Positions 7,108-15,472 of a stretch of 42,962 nucleotides of DNA are shown here, one piece after another. The position numbers were made by a program, and so were the translations under genes. The notes beneath the pieces are model-generated. The model ran no database searches, was not told the DNA's origin, and was given only the letters and a program-made list of their open reading frames with translations. Numbering within the stretch: the first letter of the stretch is position 1; every line of letters begins with the position of its first letter. Source of the DNA: an uncultured Capnocytophaga sp. (GTDB taxonomy: Bacteria > Bacteroidota > Bacteroidia > Flavobacteriales > Flavobacteriaceae); the NCBI RefSeq assembly GCF_938029845.1, contig NZ_CALHGG010000018.1:1-42962 (forward strand), given 5' to 3'.

Positions 7108-9144
7108 ATGAACTTCGTATTTAAAATATTTGGCGCTCCTTATACCTTTGATATCTATGGGAGCAACAGAGAGGACACCAATTACTTCCAGCTCTATGAT
7201 GACGGAAGTAATGAGGAAGTAAAACTCACCGTTCACCGCAAGGCGAACGGTGAAGTTTCCTATTCCTATTTGCGTTATAATATGATTTCAAGTAGCGGAC
7301 GTACAGGTGCTTTTTTCGGCATGGCTGTCGTCTTTCACAATGAGTATTGTAGGGATGTAGAGAATCTCTACAAGCTCTTCGATGCTGTGTACCAAAACAT
7401 ATTGGAAACAGGAATCCTATTACAAAAAATAGAAAATAGTGGACACCAGGCCAAATATCTTATTGCTCATTTTTCTGATGCCCCTGCGGAGGTTACTCGA
7501 ATAGAGAATATTATCTACAATAACCTCCAGAAAAACTATAGCCAAGATATACTCCCTATCAACAGCTCGTTTAGTACCAACTCCAAAGAGCTCATAATGC
7601 TTCCTATGAACAAAGAAGCCAATGTCTCTTTGCTTACAGAACTACGCAAACGCGCTTGGATCTCTTTCTCTCCGATATACAACTCTCAAGTAATCCTTAG
7701 CCGTGAATATATCAATACATTAAAAACAAATACCCGAATAATACGAGATAAGGAACTCTCTGAAATAACCAATTTATTAGTCCGTATCAATCTCCTTTCT
7801 GAAGATAAAAAGAAAGAGAAATTACCTAAAGATATTCTTTTACAGATAACTAACTGGAGAGATTCCCTTAAGGAGACACAGAAGACTATCAATGATTATA
7901 TAAATATACAGCCCGAACCAGGACGCTCTCAGTTAGAAAAGATTAACAACGAAATCATCCCTATTCTTGAAAGCTGTGAAACTAATTACACTGTTGTTAA
8001 GAACATTATAGATAAGCCTAAATCTGAACCGTCTAAACAACCTAGACCTGAACCACCCAAACCTGAACCACCTAAACCTGAACCACCTAAACCTAATAAT
8101 AAAAAAACCTATCTCGTAATAACGCATTGTGGAGATGATGGAGGCGCTGCCACAGGTGGAGGGTATTATTCTGTAGATAGTCTTGTAAAAGTAGTCGCTA
8201 TCCCCAACCCTGGTTACCGCTTTATCTCTTGGACAGAGAAAGGAAAGATCCTTTCCGAAAACAAGGATTTCTCTTTTCCTATGTACAATAGGACTATTGA
8301 ACTTGTTGCCCATTTTGAAGCAAAGCAAACCACCGCTTGGGATATCTTTTGGGAACGCCTTCCTAAAAAAGCTATTTTAGCCATAGGCGCTGTCGTGGCT
8401 CTTATCCTGCTACTGATATTCCTATTTCCTTCTGAAGACACCTCTAAGGAAGAAGGAAAAAAAGGAGACACCCTAGCACAAATCACCCCAAAAGAAACTC
8501 CAAGTCCTAACCTACCGCAGCTGCTTTCTGAAGAAAATGGAAGTGAATTAATCGGAGATTGTGATCTAACTGAACTTAATAATTATGGAAATATAAAGAA
8601 TATAGATAATTTAGATACAATCAAAGCATATATTAATGAAGCAGAAAAATTAAAGAATAAGAATTGTCCCAATATAGAGAAACTATATATTACTCCCGCT
8701 AAAGAACGTGCTGAAAAAATATTGGAAAATGAATTGAAAAATTTATATGATACTAAAGGAAAAAAATGGAAAGAAAAGTATAAAATGGTAGAAGATAAAA
8801 TAACAAAATATAAACTTTTATTCTCTAATTTAAGTTTTGATGATTATGAAAAATATTATAAAAAAGAAACCATTAAAAATCTTGAGCTTGAATTAGAAAA
8901 TACAAAATGGTCACCTAGAAAAAAGCTAGAAATTGCTAATGATTTACTTTCCATTGATCCAGATAATAAAAAAGCTAAGGAGGAGATCAGCAAACTCCAA
9001 GGAACCCAAGGCAGTGGAACCAAAGGTAGTGAAACCAAAGGTAGTGGAACCAAAGGTAGTGGAAATCAAGGTAATGGAAATCAAGGTAATGGTGTTCAAC
9101 TAAATGATGGTGTAAACGACGAAAAAAAAGAAGGAAAAAAATAA
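7108..9144 (+). CDS. Single-pass membrane protein: shared N-terminal domain, Pro-rich linker, InlB-repeat-like domain
   Basis: 678 residues. Residues 1 to about 200 are a soluble domain that is clearly paralogous to the N-terminus of the 10432 gene product (IFG-x-P, LT-x-x-R, VF-x-N-x-YC, YQ...G-x-LL at matching spacing). Next come a PEPPK-repeat linker (about 304-331), a domain like the bacterial InlB B-type repeat (about 332-406, with GYRFISWTEKGK), and a TM helix (about 422-441). The TM is preceded by PKK and followed by acidic residues, so N-in/C-out. The C-terminal region is charged and helical (about 480-630), AT-rich at DNA level, and ends in GTKGS repeats. A B-repeat on the cytosolic side of the TM would be unusual. 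Function unknown. Confidence 0.7.
   Translation: MNFVFKIFGAPYTFDIYGSNREDTNYFQLYDDGSNEEVKLTVHRKANGEVSYSYLRYNMISSSGRTGAFFGMAVVFHNEYCRDVENLYKLFDAVYQNILETGILLQKIENSGHQAKYLIAHFSDAPAEVTRIENIIYNNLQKNYSQDILPINSSFSTNSKELIMLPMNKEANVSLLTELRKRAWISFSPIYNSQVILSREYINTLKTNTRIIRDKELSEITNLLVRINLLSEDKKKEKLPKDILLQITNWRDSLKETQKTINDYINIQPEPGRSQLEKINNEIIPILESCETNYTVVKNIIDKPKSEPSKQPRPEPPKPEPPKPEPPKPNNKKTYLVITHCGDDGGAATGGGYYSVDSLVKVVAIPNPGYRFISWTEKGKILSENKDFSFPMYNRTIELVAHFEAKQTTAWDIFWERLPKKAILAIGAVVALILLLIFLFPSEDTSKEEGKKGDTLAQITPKETPSPNLPQLLSEENGSELIGDCDLTELNNYGNIKNIDNLDTIKAYINEAEKLKNKNCPNIEKLYITPAKERAEKILENELKNLYDTKGKKWKEKYKMVEDKITKYKLLFSNLSFDDYEKYYKKETIKNLELELENTKWSPRKKLEIANDLLSIDPDNKKAKEEISKLQGTQGSGTKGSETKGSGTKGSGNQGNGNQGNGVQLNDGVNDEKKEGKK
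8047..8091 (+). repeat. 15-bp tandem repeat encoding PEPPK
   Basis: Three near-identical copies of CCTGAACCACCTAAA (8047-8061, 8062-8076, 8077-8091), in frame and coding for a stiff Pro-rich linker. Copy number could vary by slippage without shifting the frame. Confidence 0.85.
9001..9090 (+). repeat. 15-bp tandem repeat encoding GTKGS/GNQGN
   Basis: Six in-frame 15-bp units from 9001 to 9090, with consensus GGAACCAAAGGTAGT in the first four and GGAAATCAAGGTAAT in the last two. They encode a flexible Gly/Ser/Asn-rich tail at the C-terminus of the membrane protein. Confidence 0.88.
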
Positions 9145-9150
9145 CTAAAA

Positions 9151-9828
9151 ATGAAAAACTTAAAAATAATTTTAGTAAGTTTATTTTGTGTTACAATCCA
9201 TAATGCACAAGATAAAAAAGACTTTATCACTGATACCTTAACTCTCCGTTGGGACGAAGGACTCTTAAAAGAGTCTCTACAAAAGATAGGTATTAATGAC
9301 TTTACGATAGATAATGAAAAGCAAATACTGATCCTTAGTTATCCCGATGTGCCTAAGACGATAGCTAAGGTAGCGCGGCTTAAAGGAAAAGTCAATGGGA
9401 TATTAGTTCCTTATATAGCGCCTAAGGTAGAGACGGCTAAAACAGCTGTGGTAACAGAGGTGATGGTTGAGAAAAAAAAACAGCCCAAATATGACCCTAA
9501 GATAGATGAGTGGCTCAATATAGAAGACAGCTCTATTTTCTTAGAGAACTTTATGCCTGAGGTAACCGAAACACAAGTAAACCCTAACCGAAGAGCACAA
9601 TTTAACCTTATAAAGGATCTTCACACCTGTACTCTACTGCTTGAAGAGGTAGAAAAGACTGCCAATGAGGAGGATAAAAAGAAAAAACTCTCAGAGGCTA
9701 AAGAAATATTTAATAAAATATACAATCTTAACAGCAACATTGTAGCACCACTTTCAAGAGAACAAAAAGATTTCTACATACAACAAGCTAAAAAATATGA
9801 AACTCTTGCCAACACTATCTACAAATAG
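9151..9828 (+). CDS. Secreted protein of the GTPase operon, function unknown
   Basis: 225 residues beginning with a signal peptide (MKNLKIILVSLFCVTIHNAQ) with a probable cut before Q20. Residues about 25-75 alternate short strands and a helix (LRWDEGLLKESLQKIGINDFTI), vaguely like small periplasmic beta-alpha-beta modules. The rest is helical and charged. No catalytic motif is evident and I do not recognise a family. It starts 6 nt after the membrane protein gene and overlaps the aspartic-protease-like gene by 32 nt, so it is certainly part of this operon and probably acts in the periplasm. Confidence 0.65.
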   Translation: MKNLKIILVSLFCVTIHNAQDKKDFITDTLTLRWDEGLLKESLQKIGINDFTIDNEKQILILSYPDVPKTIAKVARLKGKVNGILVPYIAPKVETAKTAVVTEVMVEKKKQPKYDPKIDEWLNIEDSSIFLENFMPEVTETQVNPNRRAQFNLIKDLHTCTLLLEEVEKTANEEDKKKKLSEAKEIFNKIYNLNSNIVAPLSREQKDFYIQQAKKYETLANTIYK

Positions 9829-10432
9829 CTTCTATAAGCGCTTGCTGCTTCTTCCGCTCTGCTGGACTATGGCTTGCGGAAGTGGGAGTACCTCCTACCA
9901 AGAAGAGGAAGATCCCCCTGCGCTCTCCTTAGGAGAAGGGGTAGAGGACTTGTCGTCTTTCTACAATGGAGCGTATGCAGATACACTCTATAATACCGAC
10001 CCAACCGCTTACAATAGTACAAACGACGGAAGTATCAATGTCCCTTATAACCAAAAGGGGAACGACCTGATCACCCTACCTATAAAGGTCAATAATGTAG
10101 GCTTTGAAATGATCTTTGATACAGGGGCTTCTACCACTTGTATTACCCTTGCGGAAGCTCAGTATCTATTCCAAAAAGGAAGTCTTACCAGTGACGACTT
10201 GCTCGAAGATGGTCCTGCTCTCTTCCAAACCGCCGATGGAAATATCTCCGTAGGCCTGCGTGTCAATCTCCGTGAAGTAAAAATAGGAGACCAAATCACC
10301 CTATACAATGTGGAGGCACTCGTGGTTGATAATATGGATGCCCCCCTACTCTTAGGCCAATCTGTCTTCAAAAAATTCAAAGAAATTTCAGTTGATATGA
10401 AAAACAAATGGATCAAATTCTTTAAGGAATAA
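9797..10432 (+). CDS. Retropepsin-like (clan AA) aspartic protease lipoprotein
   Basis: 211 residues. The N-terminus has basic residues, then LLLLPLCWTMAC with a lipobox-type Cys at 27, so a lipoprotein is predicted. Residues about 80-211 form a single retropepsin-like domain: FDTGASTTCI with the catalytic D108, and the downstream LLLGQSVFKKF (about 184-194) that corresponds to the second hydrophobic-Gly motif. Such single-domain enzymes act as dimers. The ATG at 9797 overlaps the previous gene by 32 nt but is needed to give a complete signal peptide. The stop shares one base with the next ATG (TAATG), implying translational coupling. Likely substrates are envelope proteins, perhaps partners in this operon; that is inference. 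Confidence 0.8.
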   Translation: MKLLPTLSTNSFYKRLLLLPLCWTMACGSGSTSYQEEEDPPALSLGEGVEDLSSFYNGAYADTLYNTDPTAYNSTNDGSINVPYNQKGNDLITLPIKVNNVGFEMIFDTGASTTCITLAEAQYLFQKGSLTSDDLLEDGPALFQTADGNISVGLRVNLREVKIGDQITLYNVEALVVDNMDAPLLLGQSVFKKFKEISVDMKNKWIKFFKE

Positions 10433-11613
10433 TGAATGTAGACTTCTATATATTTGGCACCCCCAGCGGATACAAGCAATATCCAGCGGGGGGCAAAAGC
10501 ACTCTTTTTCAAAACTTCTCTCCCAAGGGAAAAGGTAATGCGCAACTAACCATCTCAAGAGAGGGATTACTGGTGTATTACATCTACCATAGGTTTATTC
10601 CTTTAGGAAAGAACAACAGCTATATAGGATTCTGCTTGGTGTTCAACAATTGCTATTGCAAAAAAACACAAGAGCTTTTCGACATATTCGAGTTAGCTTA
10701 TCAGGAAACTGCTCTTAGGGGGGAACTACTACACTTTGAGGATAATGGAAGCATGTCTTTCGTTGTCAATGAGTTCGGAGAGAAAGAAATAGAAATCGCT
10801 TATATCAAAAAGTTCTTCCAATCCGAAATAGATAAGTTAAAAGACGATTTTGCCCCTATACTTCCTTCCTTCAGAGTTGGCTATGGAAGCAATATCCTTT
10901 CTATAAAACAAGGAAATGATTATATAGAGACGGCCATAGAACAATATGATGAAGTAGTTATTACCAATGGCACCAAAAAGGCTTCTGCTTTAGAGCAAAT
11001 CCAGAAAAAATACACACAACTCTACAGAGAAAAGAAAGAGCTTGATGGTGAATATGCCAAACTCCTAAGACAAAAGAAACAATATCGTGCCATATTCTTT
11101 CTCTGCCTACTATTGATAGCTTGTGGTATTGGACTGTTTATCTTTAACGACAATCTGAAAAGCCGTGATAGTATGATCCATGGTTTAACGGATGACCTAT
11201 GGGAAAAAAGAGAAACGATAGATAGTTTATCCCAGCAAAATATATACCTAACCTCAGAGCAAGAAAAACTTAAGAACACCAATTCTGAGATATCTGAACA
11301 ACTAAAAGGAGTTAAGAAAGAAAGAGAGTACTTTATAAGGTATAGCGATAGCTTATACAGAGAATATACTCTCTTACAGGAGGAAAAAGAACAAGTAGAG
11401 AGATCCTACAAAGAATATTCCCGTCCCGAAAATTGCTATACTCTTTATAAAGTAATTGCAGAAGAGGCTTATTGTTATACTAAGTGTGGAGATAATTATA
11501 ACAAACAGAACTGTGTCTATAGGTATAATCAATTAGTTCGTGTATACATAGTTACTGATGGCTATGGGCTAACACTTGGTGGTTATGTAAAAATGAGCGA
11601 TTTGAAACGATAA
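10432..11613 (+). CDS. Single-pass membrane protein with shared N-terminal domain, coiled coil and SH3-like C-terminus
   Basis: 393 residues. Residues 1 to about 180 share the N-terminal domain with the 7108 gene product (MN-x-x-F-x-IFG-x-P start; VFNNCYC near 70-76; YQE...GELL near 90-100). A basic stretch (RQKKQYR) precedes one TM helix (about 220-238), so the N-domain should be cytosolic. A coiled coil follows outside (about 245-345). The last about 50 residues (Cys-containing, YRYNQLVRVYIV...GYVKMSDL) look like a bacterial SH3-type fold, often a cell-wall or protein-binding module. It is coupled to the protease gene by a 1-nt overlap and ends the operon before a strong terminator. No family name can be given. 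Confidence 0.7.
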   Translation: MNVDFYIFGTPSGYKQYPAGGKSTLFQNFSPKGKGNAQLTISREGLLVYYIYHRFIPLGKNNSYIGFCLVFNNCYCKKTQELFDIFELAYQETALRGELLHFEDNGSMSFVVNEFGEKEIEIAYIKKFFQSEIDKLKDDFAPILPSFRVGYGSNILSIKQGNDYIETAIEQYDEVVITNGTKKASALEQIQKKYTQLYREKKELDGEYAKLLRQKKQYRAIFFLCLLLIACGIGLFIFNDNLKSRDSMIHGLTDDLWEKRETIDSLSQQNIYLTSEQEKLKNTNSEISEQLKGVKKEREYFIRYSDSLYREYTLLQEEKEQVERSYKEYSRPENCYTLYKVIAEEAYCYTKCGDNYNKQNCVYRYNQLVRVYIVTDGYGLTLGGYVKMSDLKR

Positions 11614-11619
11614 AAATCA

Positions 11620-11650
11620 ATCCCCTTTGAAAAGAATAATCAAAGGGGAT
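11620..11650. terminator. Bidirectional terminator between convergent genes
   Basis: A perfect 11-bp stem (11620-11630 with 11640-11650, core TCCCCTTTGA/TCAAAGGGGA) and a 9-nt loop. The + side runs into TTTGCTTTATTT and the - side into TTGATTTTTA, so it can end both the GTPase operon and the peptidase-like gene. Confidence 0.88.
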
Positions 11651-11677
11651 TTGCTTTATTTCTCGATCTTTTATTAA

Positions 11678-13285
11678 CTAGTTAGGTGTAATTCTAATAG
11701 CACAATAGTTCCTTTCATTAGTGCCGCCTTGTGCTCTAGTAAGTAGGTATATAACCTTTCCTTGAGCGTCTATATCTGCGCTACTTAGGGTAATTGTCTC
11801 TGTAATTTCATATATCCCTGACTGATAAGGCTTTCCTTCTTCATCTATAGGCCTATTGCAGAAATTATCATATTTAACAAAGAATCTTCCGCCTCGTAAG
11901 AATGTACTACCATCTGTTTTGCGTACTCTGAGGGTTATACGCAGATTCCCCCCGTTATCCACTTGTACAGTTGTTGCTGCACCTGTAATTTTATCTATAA
12001 CCGTTTCTTGATTTACACGACAAGTCCCAGCAGGGAGATAAGGTACCTCTTCAGGACTTACAGAATAAGTCTGCTGTGGCTCAGGATCAGGTGTTGGATT
12101 GGGATCAGGTGTTGGATTGGGATTAGGTTTGGGATCTGGCTGAGGCGATGGGTCGGGCGTAGGATCGGGTGTTGGTGATGGATCCGGCGTAGGATCCGGC
12201 TGAGGCGATGGGTCGGGTGTTGGCGCAGGATCTGGTTTCGGGTCAGGGTTAGGATCAGGTGCTGGGTCAGGCTTGGGTGCTGGATCTGGCGCTGGCTTAG
12301 GGTCTGGTGCAGGATCAGGCGTAGGTTTTGGATCAGGATCAGGTATAGGATTAGGATCGGGCTTGGGTTCTTCGTCAAAGGGAGCATATTTGTCATAAAG
12401 CCCATCGATGACAAAGGCCTCATCTATCATGCTTCCTATAAGAGCTGCATCTATCTCTACATAGCCTGTGCCCTTGTAACCACCTCTACCCCAACTGTTC
12501 AACACTTTTATCACTCCGTTTTCTCCTTTAGTAGCGTCATAGCCCACCACAACCATGGCATGCCTACCCAATATCTTGTGATCCTCCCTATAATCACGCA
12601 CGGTATAGATATACTCCCCTGCCTGCTTGAAAAGGCTCATAAAGGTAGCGGGTATATTAGCCCCTATAATGATAGGCATATCTTCCTTAATAGCAGCTCT
12701 AAAACTATAATAATCTAGCTTAATGGTAGCAAAAGAACGTATCTTGCTGCGTGCTGCTATTGTATAATGCGCCTTAGAGGGCTGGGTGTTACAACCACTT
12801 TCTGTATTATATGGAAAGAGGGAAATAGGAGGTACTCCTTTACTTTCTACTAATGCAAGTGTGTGCCCTATGGTAGCCCCTCCCTTGAGGCAGTCCTTAG
12901 GATCCAATCGCGTCTGGTTAAAGAGATAGCTGGGAGAAAAGAAAAAATCAGCATCAGAGAAAGACATGCCTCTTTTATTAAAATTGATAGCATAAGAAAG
13001 CACTACCGAACAGGCAAAGGCAGGAGCGCTGCCCATGTTCAACTGGTTATAATAAGGGATCGCGCTTACATCCTGTGGGAAATTTAGCGTGAGAGAGAAA
13101 GGCAATTGGTTTCCCCTCTCAAAAAGATGTTCAGGGTAGGAAGCATTTGCCTTGCTATTGGTTATCAGTCCCATCGGATATTGTGGTGATTCAGGGACTA
13201 CGGGCGTGTCTTCAGGCTTCTCTTGCTTCTGACAAGAGAGAAACACCCCTATACTCATAAGAACTAAAATTAGAAATCTTTTCAT
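11678..13285 (-). CDS. Papain-like (C1) lipoprotein with the catalytic Cys replaced by Ala
   Basis: 535 residues. A lipoprotein signal ends at C18 (VFLSC). Residues about 65-300 have the C1 papain layout: oxyanion-type Q81, then GSAPAFACS, where papain has GSCWAF. The nucleophile position, six residues after the Gln, is A87 (codon GCT). H242 (GRHAMVVVGYD) and N263 (VLNSWGRGGYKGTGYVEI) are kept. A Pro-Asp repeat linker (about 306-406) leads to a C-terminal beta-rich domain of about 125 residues. It is either a pseudo-peptidase used for binding or relies on C92, which seems misplaced. It lies 44 nt after the ABC ATPase gene on the same strand, so it may be cotranscribed with the efflux genes. 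Confidence 0.8.
   Translation of the reverse strand: MKRFLILVLMSIGVFLSCQKQEKPEDTPVVPESPQYPMGLITNSKANASYPEHLFERGNQLPFSLTLNFPQDVSAIPYYNQLNMGSAPAFACSVVLSYAINFNKRGMSFSDADFFFSPSYLFNQTRLDPKDCLKGGATIGHTLALVESKGVPPISLFPYNTESGCNTQPSKAHYTIAARSKIRSFATIKLDYYSFRAAIKEDMPIIIGANIPATFMSLFKQAGEYIYTVRDYREDHKILGRHAMVVVGYDATKGENGVIKVLNSWGRGGYKGTGYVEIDAALIGSMIDEAFVIDGLYDKYAPFDEEPKPDPNPIPDPDPKPTPDPAPDPKPAPDPAPKPDPAPDPNPDPKPDPAPTPDPSPQPDPTPDPSPTPDPTPDPSPQPDPKPNPNPTPDPNPTPDPEPQQTYSVSPEEVPYLPAGTCRVNQETVIDKITGAATTVQVDNGGNLRITLRVRKTDGSTFLRGGRFFVKYDNFCNRPIDEEGKPYQSGIYEITETITLSSADIDAQGKVIYLLTRAQGGTNERNYCAIRITPN
12072..12369 (-). repeat. Pro-Asp repeat-coding low-complexity region
   Basis: About 300 bp of degenerate 6- and 12-bp repeats (GGATCAGG/GGATCTGG-like on the + strand) encode alternating PDP, PAPDP, PNP and PSP units. 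It makes an extended acidic linker between the peptidase fold and the C-terminal domain and is a likely site of length variation. Confidence 0.85.
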
Positions 13286-13329
13286 ATATAAAAGTTATTA
13301 ATTGTTTCATGGCTATAGTCATTCTCTAA

Positions 13330-14079
13330 CTACTGATCACTGAACCCTGATTTTATTTTCCTCAGCTCTTCTTTCGCATCAAACCTATTTTCTATAAGGT
13401 TATCCTTGATGATATTACCATCCTTAAGTACTACGGTACGTTTGCTGAATTGGGCAATGTCATCCTCATGGGTTACAAAGCCTATGGTGCTACCCTTATC
13501 ATTAAGTTCTTGGAATAACTCCATGACCTCATAGGAAGTGCGGGTATCAAGGTTTCCCGTAGCCTCATCGGCCAAGAGAATCACAGGGTCATTCACCAAG
13601 GAACGTGCGATGGCCACACGTTGCTGTTGCCCTCCTGAGAGTTCACTAGGCATATGGTGCAGGCGGGATTCCAAACCTACTTTCTTGAGCGCTTCTATGG
13701 CGCGCTCACGGCGTTCTTTGGCGGATATCTTAGGGTTGTACATCAGCGGTAGCTCTACATTCTCTATAGCAGAGGTGCGCGCCAAGAGGTTATAAGCCTG
13801 AAAGATAAAGCCTATCTTGGTATTACGCACATGGGCTAATTCATTCTTAGACATATTCCTAACGGATATACCGTCCAATATATAATCTCCGGAAGTAGGC
13901 CTATCCAAGCAGCCTAATATGTTGAGCAAGGTCGACTTGCCCGAACCACTAGGCCCCATGATGGTAACAAACTCTCCCTCATAAATATTCAAGTGTATTC
14001 CCTTGAGTACCTGTAGGATCTCCCCTCCCATCTTAAACTCCCTTCTTAGGTCATTTATCTCAATGATTGTTTTTGCCAT
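13330..14079 (-). CDS. ABC transporter ATP-binding protein (MacB/LolD type)
   Basis: 249 residues from the ATG at 14079 ([11 protein letters not shown]). The frame is open further upstream, but that stretch overlaps the adaptor gene and is not conserved in character. Visible motifs are Walker [10 protein letters not shown], the Q-loop [12 protein letters not shown], signature LSGGQQQR, Walker [14 protein letters not shown] (Ala where most relatives have Pro) and the H-loop FVTHEDD. This is the class that powers MacAB-TolC-like efflux or lipoprotein release. It follows the MacA-like adaptor gene after a 7-nt gap. A permease with the FtsX-like core would be expected next, but none is present. 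Confidence 0.92.
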   Translation of the reverse strand: MAKTIIEINDLRREFKMGGEILQVLKGIHLNIYEGEFVTIMGPSGSGKSTLLNILGCLDRPTSGDYILDGISVRNMSKNELAHVRNTKIGFIFQAYNLLARTSAIENVELPLMYNPKISAKERRERAIEALKKVGLESRLHHMPSELSGGQQQRVAIARSLVNDPVILLADEATGNLDTRTSYEVMELFQELNDKGSTIGFVTHEDDIAQFSKRTVVLKDGNIIKDNLIENRFDAKEELRKIKSGFSDQ

Positions 14080-14086
14080 GATTCCC

Positions 14087-15316
14087 CTATTTTGCTTTAG
14101 AGTTCTGTCTTCTATGAGGTGGCTTAGGCATAAATGGACTACTACCATCTTGTTGATTATCCGTTGCCTTAGCCGAAGGATTGAAGCTATTGAGTGAAGT
14201 GACTACCTCTTCTCCTTGGCTAATGCCACTGACGACCTCTACATGGATACCGTCATTGCTACCTATCACAATAGCTTTTTGAGAGAGACTACCATCGGGA
14301 TTTTCTACCCATACATGTTTGTTCTTTCCTTTGCTACGCTCCACCTGTGGCATGGAAGCATTGATTCCCTTCTGCACGTAATATTCAGCCAAGAGCGCAA
14401 GGTCTGGGGAGAAATTAATTGCTTTATTATTAACTATGGTAACGCCCTTGAGTTCATTGGTATAGATAACAATCGTTGCGGTAAGACCTGGTTTTAGTTT
14501 CTCTTCTGGATTCTGAGCATCTACTATTACGGTATAGGTAACCACATTGGAAGTGGTAGTCGGTGAAAGCCTTACTTGGGAGACCTCTCCTTGGAACTCT
14601 TCCAAAGGATACGCATCCACGGTAAAGGTAACTCGCTGACCTACTTTCACTTGTCCTATATCTGCCTCATCTACATTGGCCTCCACTTGCATTTTCTTAA
14701 TATCCTTAGCTATCTTAAAAAGGGTTGGTGCACTGATGGAAGCAGCTACAGTCTGTCCTACCTCTACCTCCCTACTCAAGACCACCCCATCGATAGGCGC
14801 ATAGATATTGGCATAACCCAGATTGGTCTTTGCCTGATTGAGCAACGTAAGGCGCTGAGTTACTGCTGCCTTGGCGTTATGCAGTTGGTAATACGCTTGT
14901 TCGTAATCCGCTTTGCTAATGATTTGGTTATCATACATATTTTTCTTCCTATCATAGTTTTGTTGGTAATAGGAAACTTCGTTCAGTGCTGCGTTGTAAT
15001 TAGCCTGAGCGTTGATGACATTCTCCTGCAGATTGGTTTTGTCCAACTCGGCAATAAGCTCCCCCTTTTTCACTTGGGAATTGTAATCCACATATATTTT
15101 GCTGACCAAACCAGATACTTGTGTACCTACCTCTATTTCATCAACAGGTTGCACACTTCCTGTGGCTGTTACCTCTGTGGTTACATCCCCTTTTTCTACC
15201 TTTTCTTTTTGTAGGACTATTATGGCAGGTTTCTCCTTAAAGAAAAAGTGATATCCTGCATAGCCTATACCCACAAGCAATACGGCAAATATAGTTGTTC
15301 TTAATATCTTCTTCAT
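14087..15316 (-). CDS. MacA-like periplasmic adaptor (membrane fusion protein)
   Basis: 409 residues with an N-terminal anchor helix (about 4-27). The barrel-sandwich/lipoyl half follows (VTATGSVQPVDEIEVGTQVSG), then a long helical hairpin (about 90-170), the returning half (YANIYAPIDGVVLSREVEVGQTV), a beta-barrel (VDAYPLEEFQGEVSQV) and a membrane-proximal domain. This is the standard HlyD/MacA architecture linking an inner-membrane transporter to TolC. The gene lies between the TolC gene (157-nt gap) and the ABC ATPase (7-nt gap), all on the minus strand. The ATPase neighbour favours an ABC-type over an RND-type pump. Confidence 0.92.
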   Translation of the reverse strand: MKKILRTTIFAVLLVGIGYAGYHFFFKEKPAIIVLQKEKVEKGDVTTEVTATGSVQPVDEIEVGTQVSGLVSKIYVDYNSQVKKGELIAELDKTNLQENVINAQANYNAALNEVSYYQQNYDRKKNMYDNQIISKADYEQAYYQLHNAKAAVTQRLTLLNQAKTNLGYANIYAPIDGVVLSREVEVGQTVAASISAPTLFKIAKDIKKMQVEANVDEADIGQVKVGQRVTFTVDAYPLEEFQGEVSQVRLSPTTTSNVVTYTVIVDAQNPEEKLKPGLTATIVIYTNELKGVTIVNNKAINFSPDLALLAEYYVQKGINASMPQVERSKGKNKHVWVENPDGSLSQKAIVIGSNDGIHVEVVSGISQGEEVVTSLNSFNPSAKATDNQQDGSSPFMPKPPHRRQNSKAK

Positions 15317-15435
15317 TCTTTTATTTTTCTATGATAATACGTATTTTAATATTTTCTATAATTAGGTACAAGCCAGTGTCGTTGAATACTTGCAAGCGAG
15401 TATATGATTCTCACCAACGAGGGTTTTATCACTAA

Positions 15436-15455
15436 GGGCGAATGACCATTCGCCC
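15436..15455. repeat. Short palindromic repeat between tolC-like and macA-like genes
   Basis: GGGCGAATG at 15436-15444 pairs with CATTCGCCC at 15447-15455 with only two bases between. There is no T-run on either side, so it is a poor terminator. It may be a REP-like dispersed palindrome or an mRNA-processing or stability hairpin in the efflux transcript. Only one copy is seen in this window. Confidence 0.55.
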
Positions 15456-15472
15456 CTACTGGTCATTGGTCT

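Noticed and set aside
14080..14148. N-terminal extension of the ABC ATPase into the adaptor gene
   Set aside because: The 23 extra residues do not resemble ABC proteins and overlap the end of the adaptor gene; MAKTIIEI is the standard start.
15436..15455. Palindrome considered as a transcription terminator
   Set aside because: A two-base loop and no T-run on either strand, so it was listed only as a repeat.
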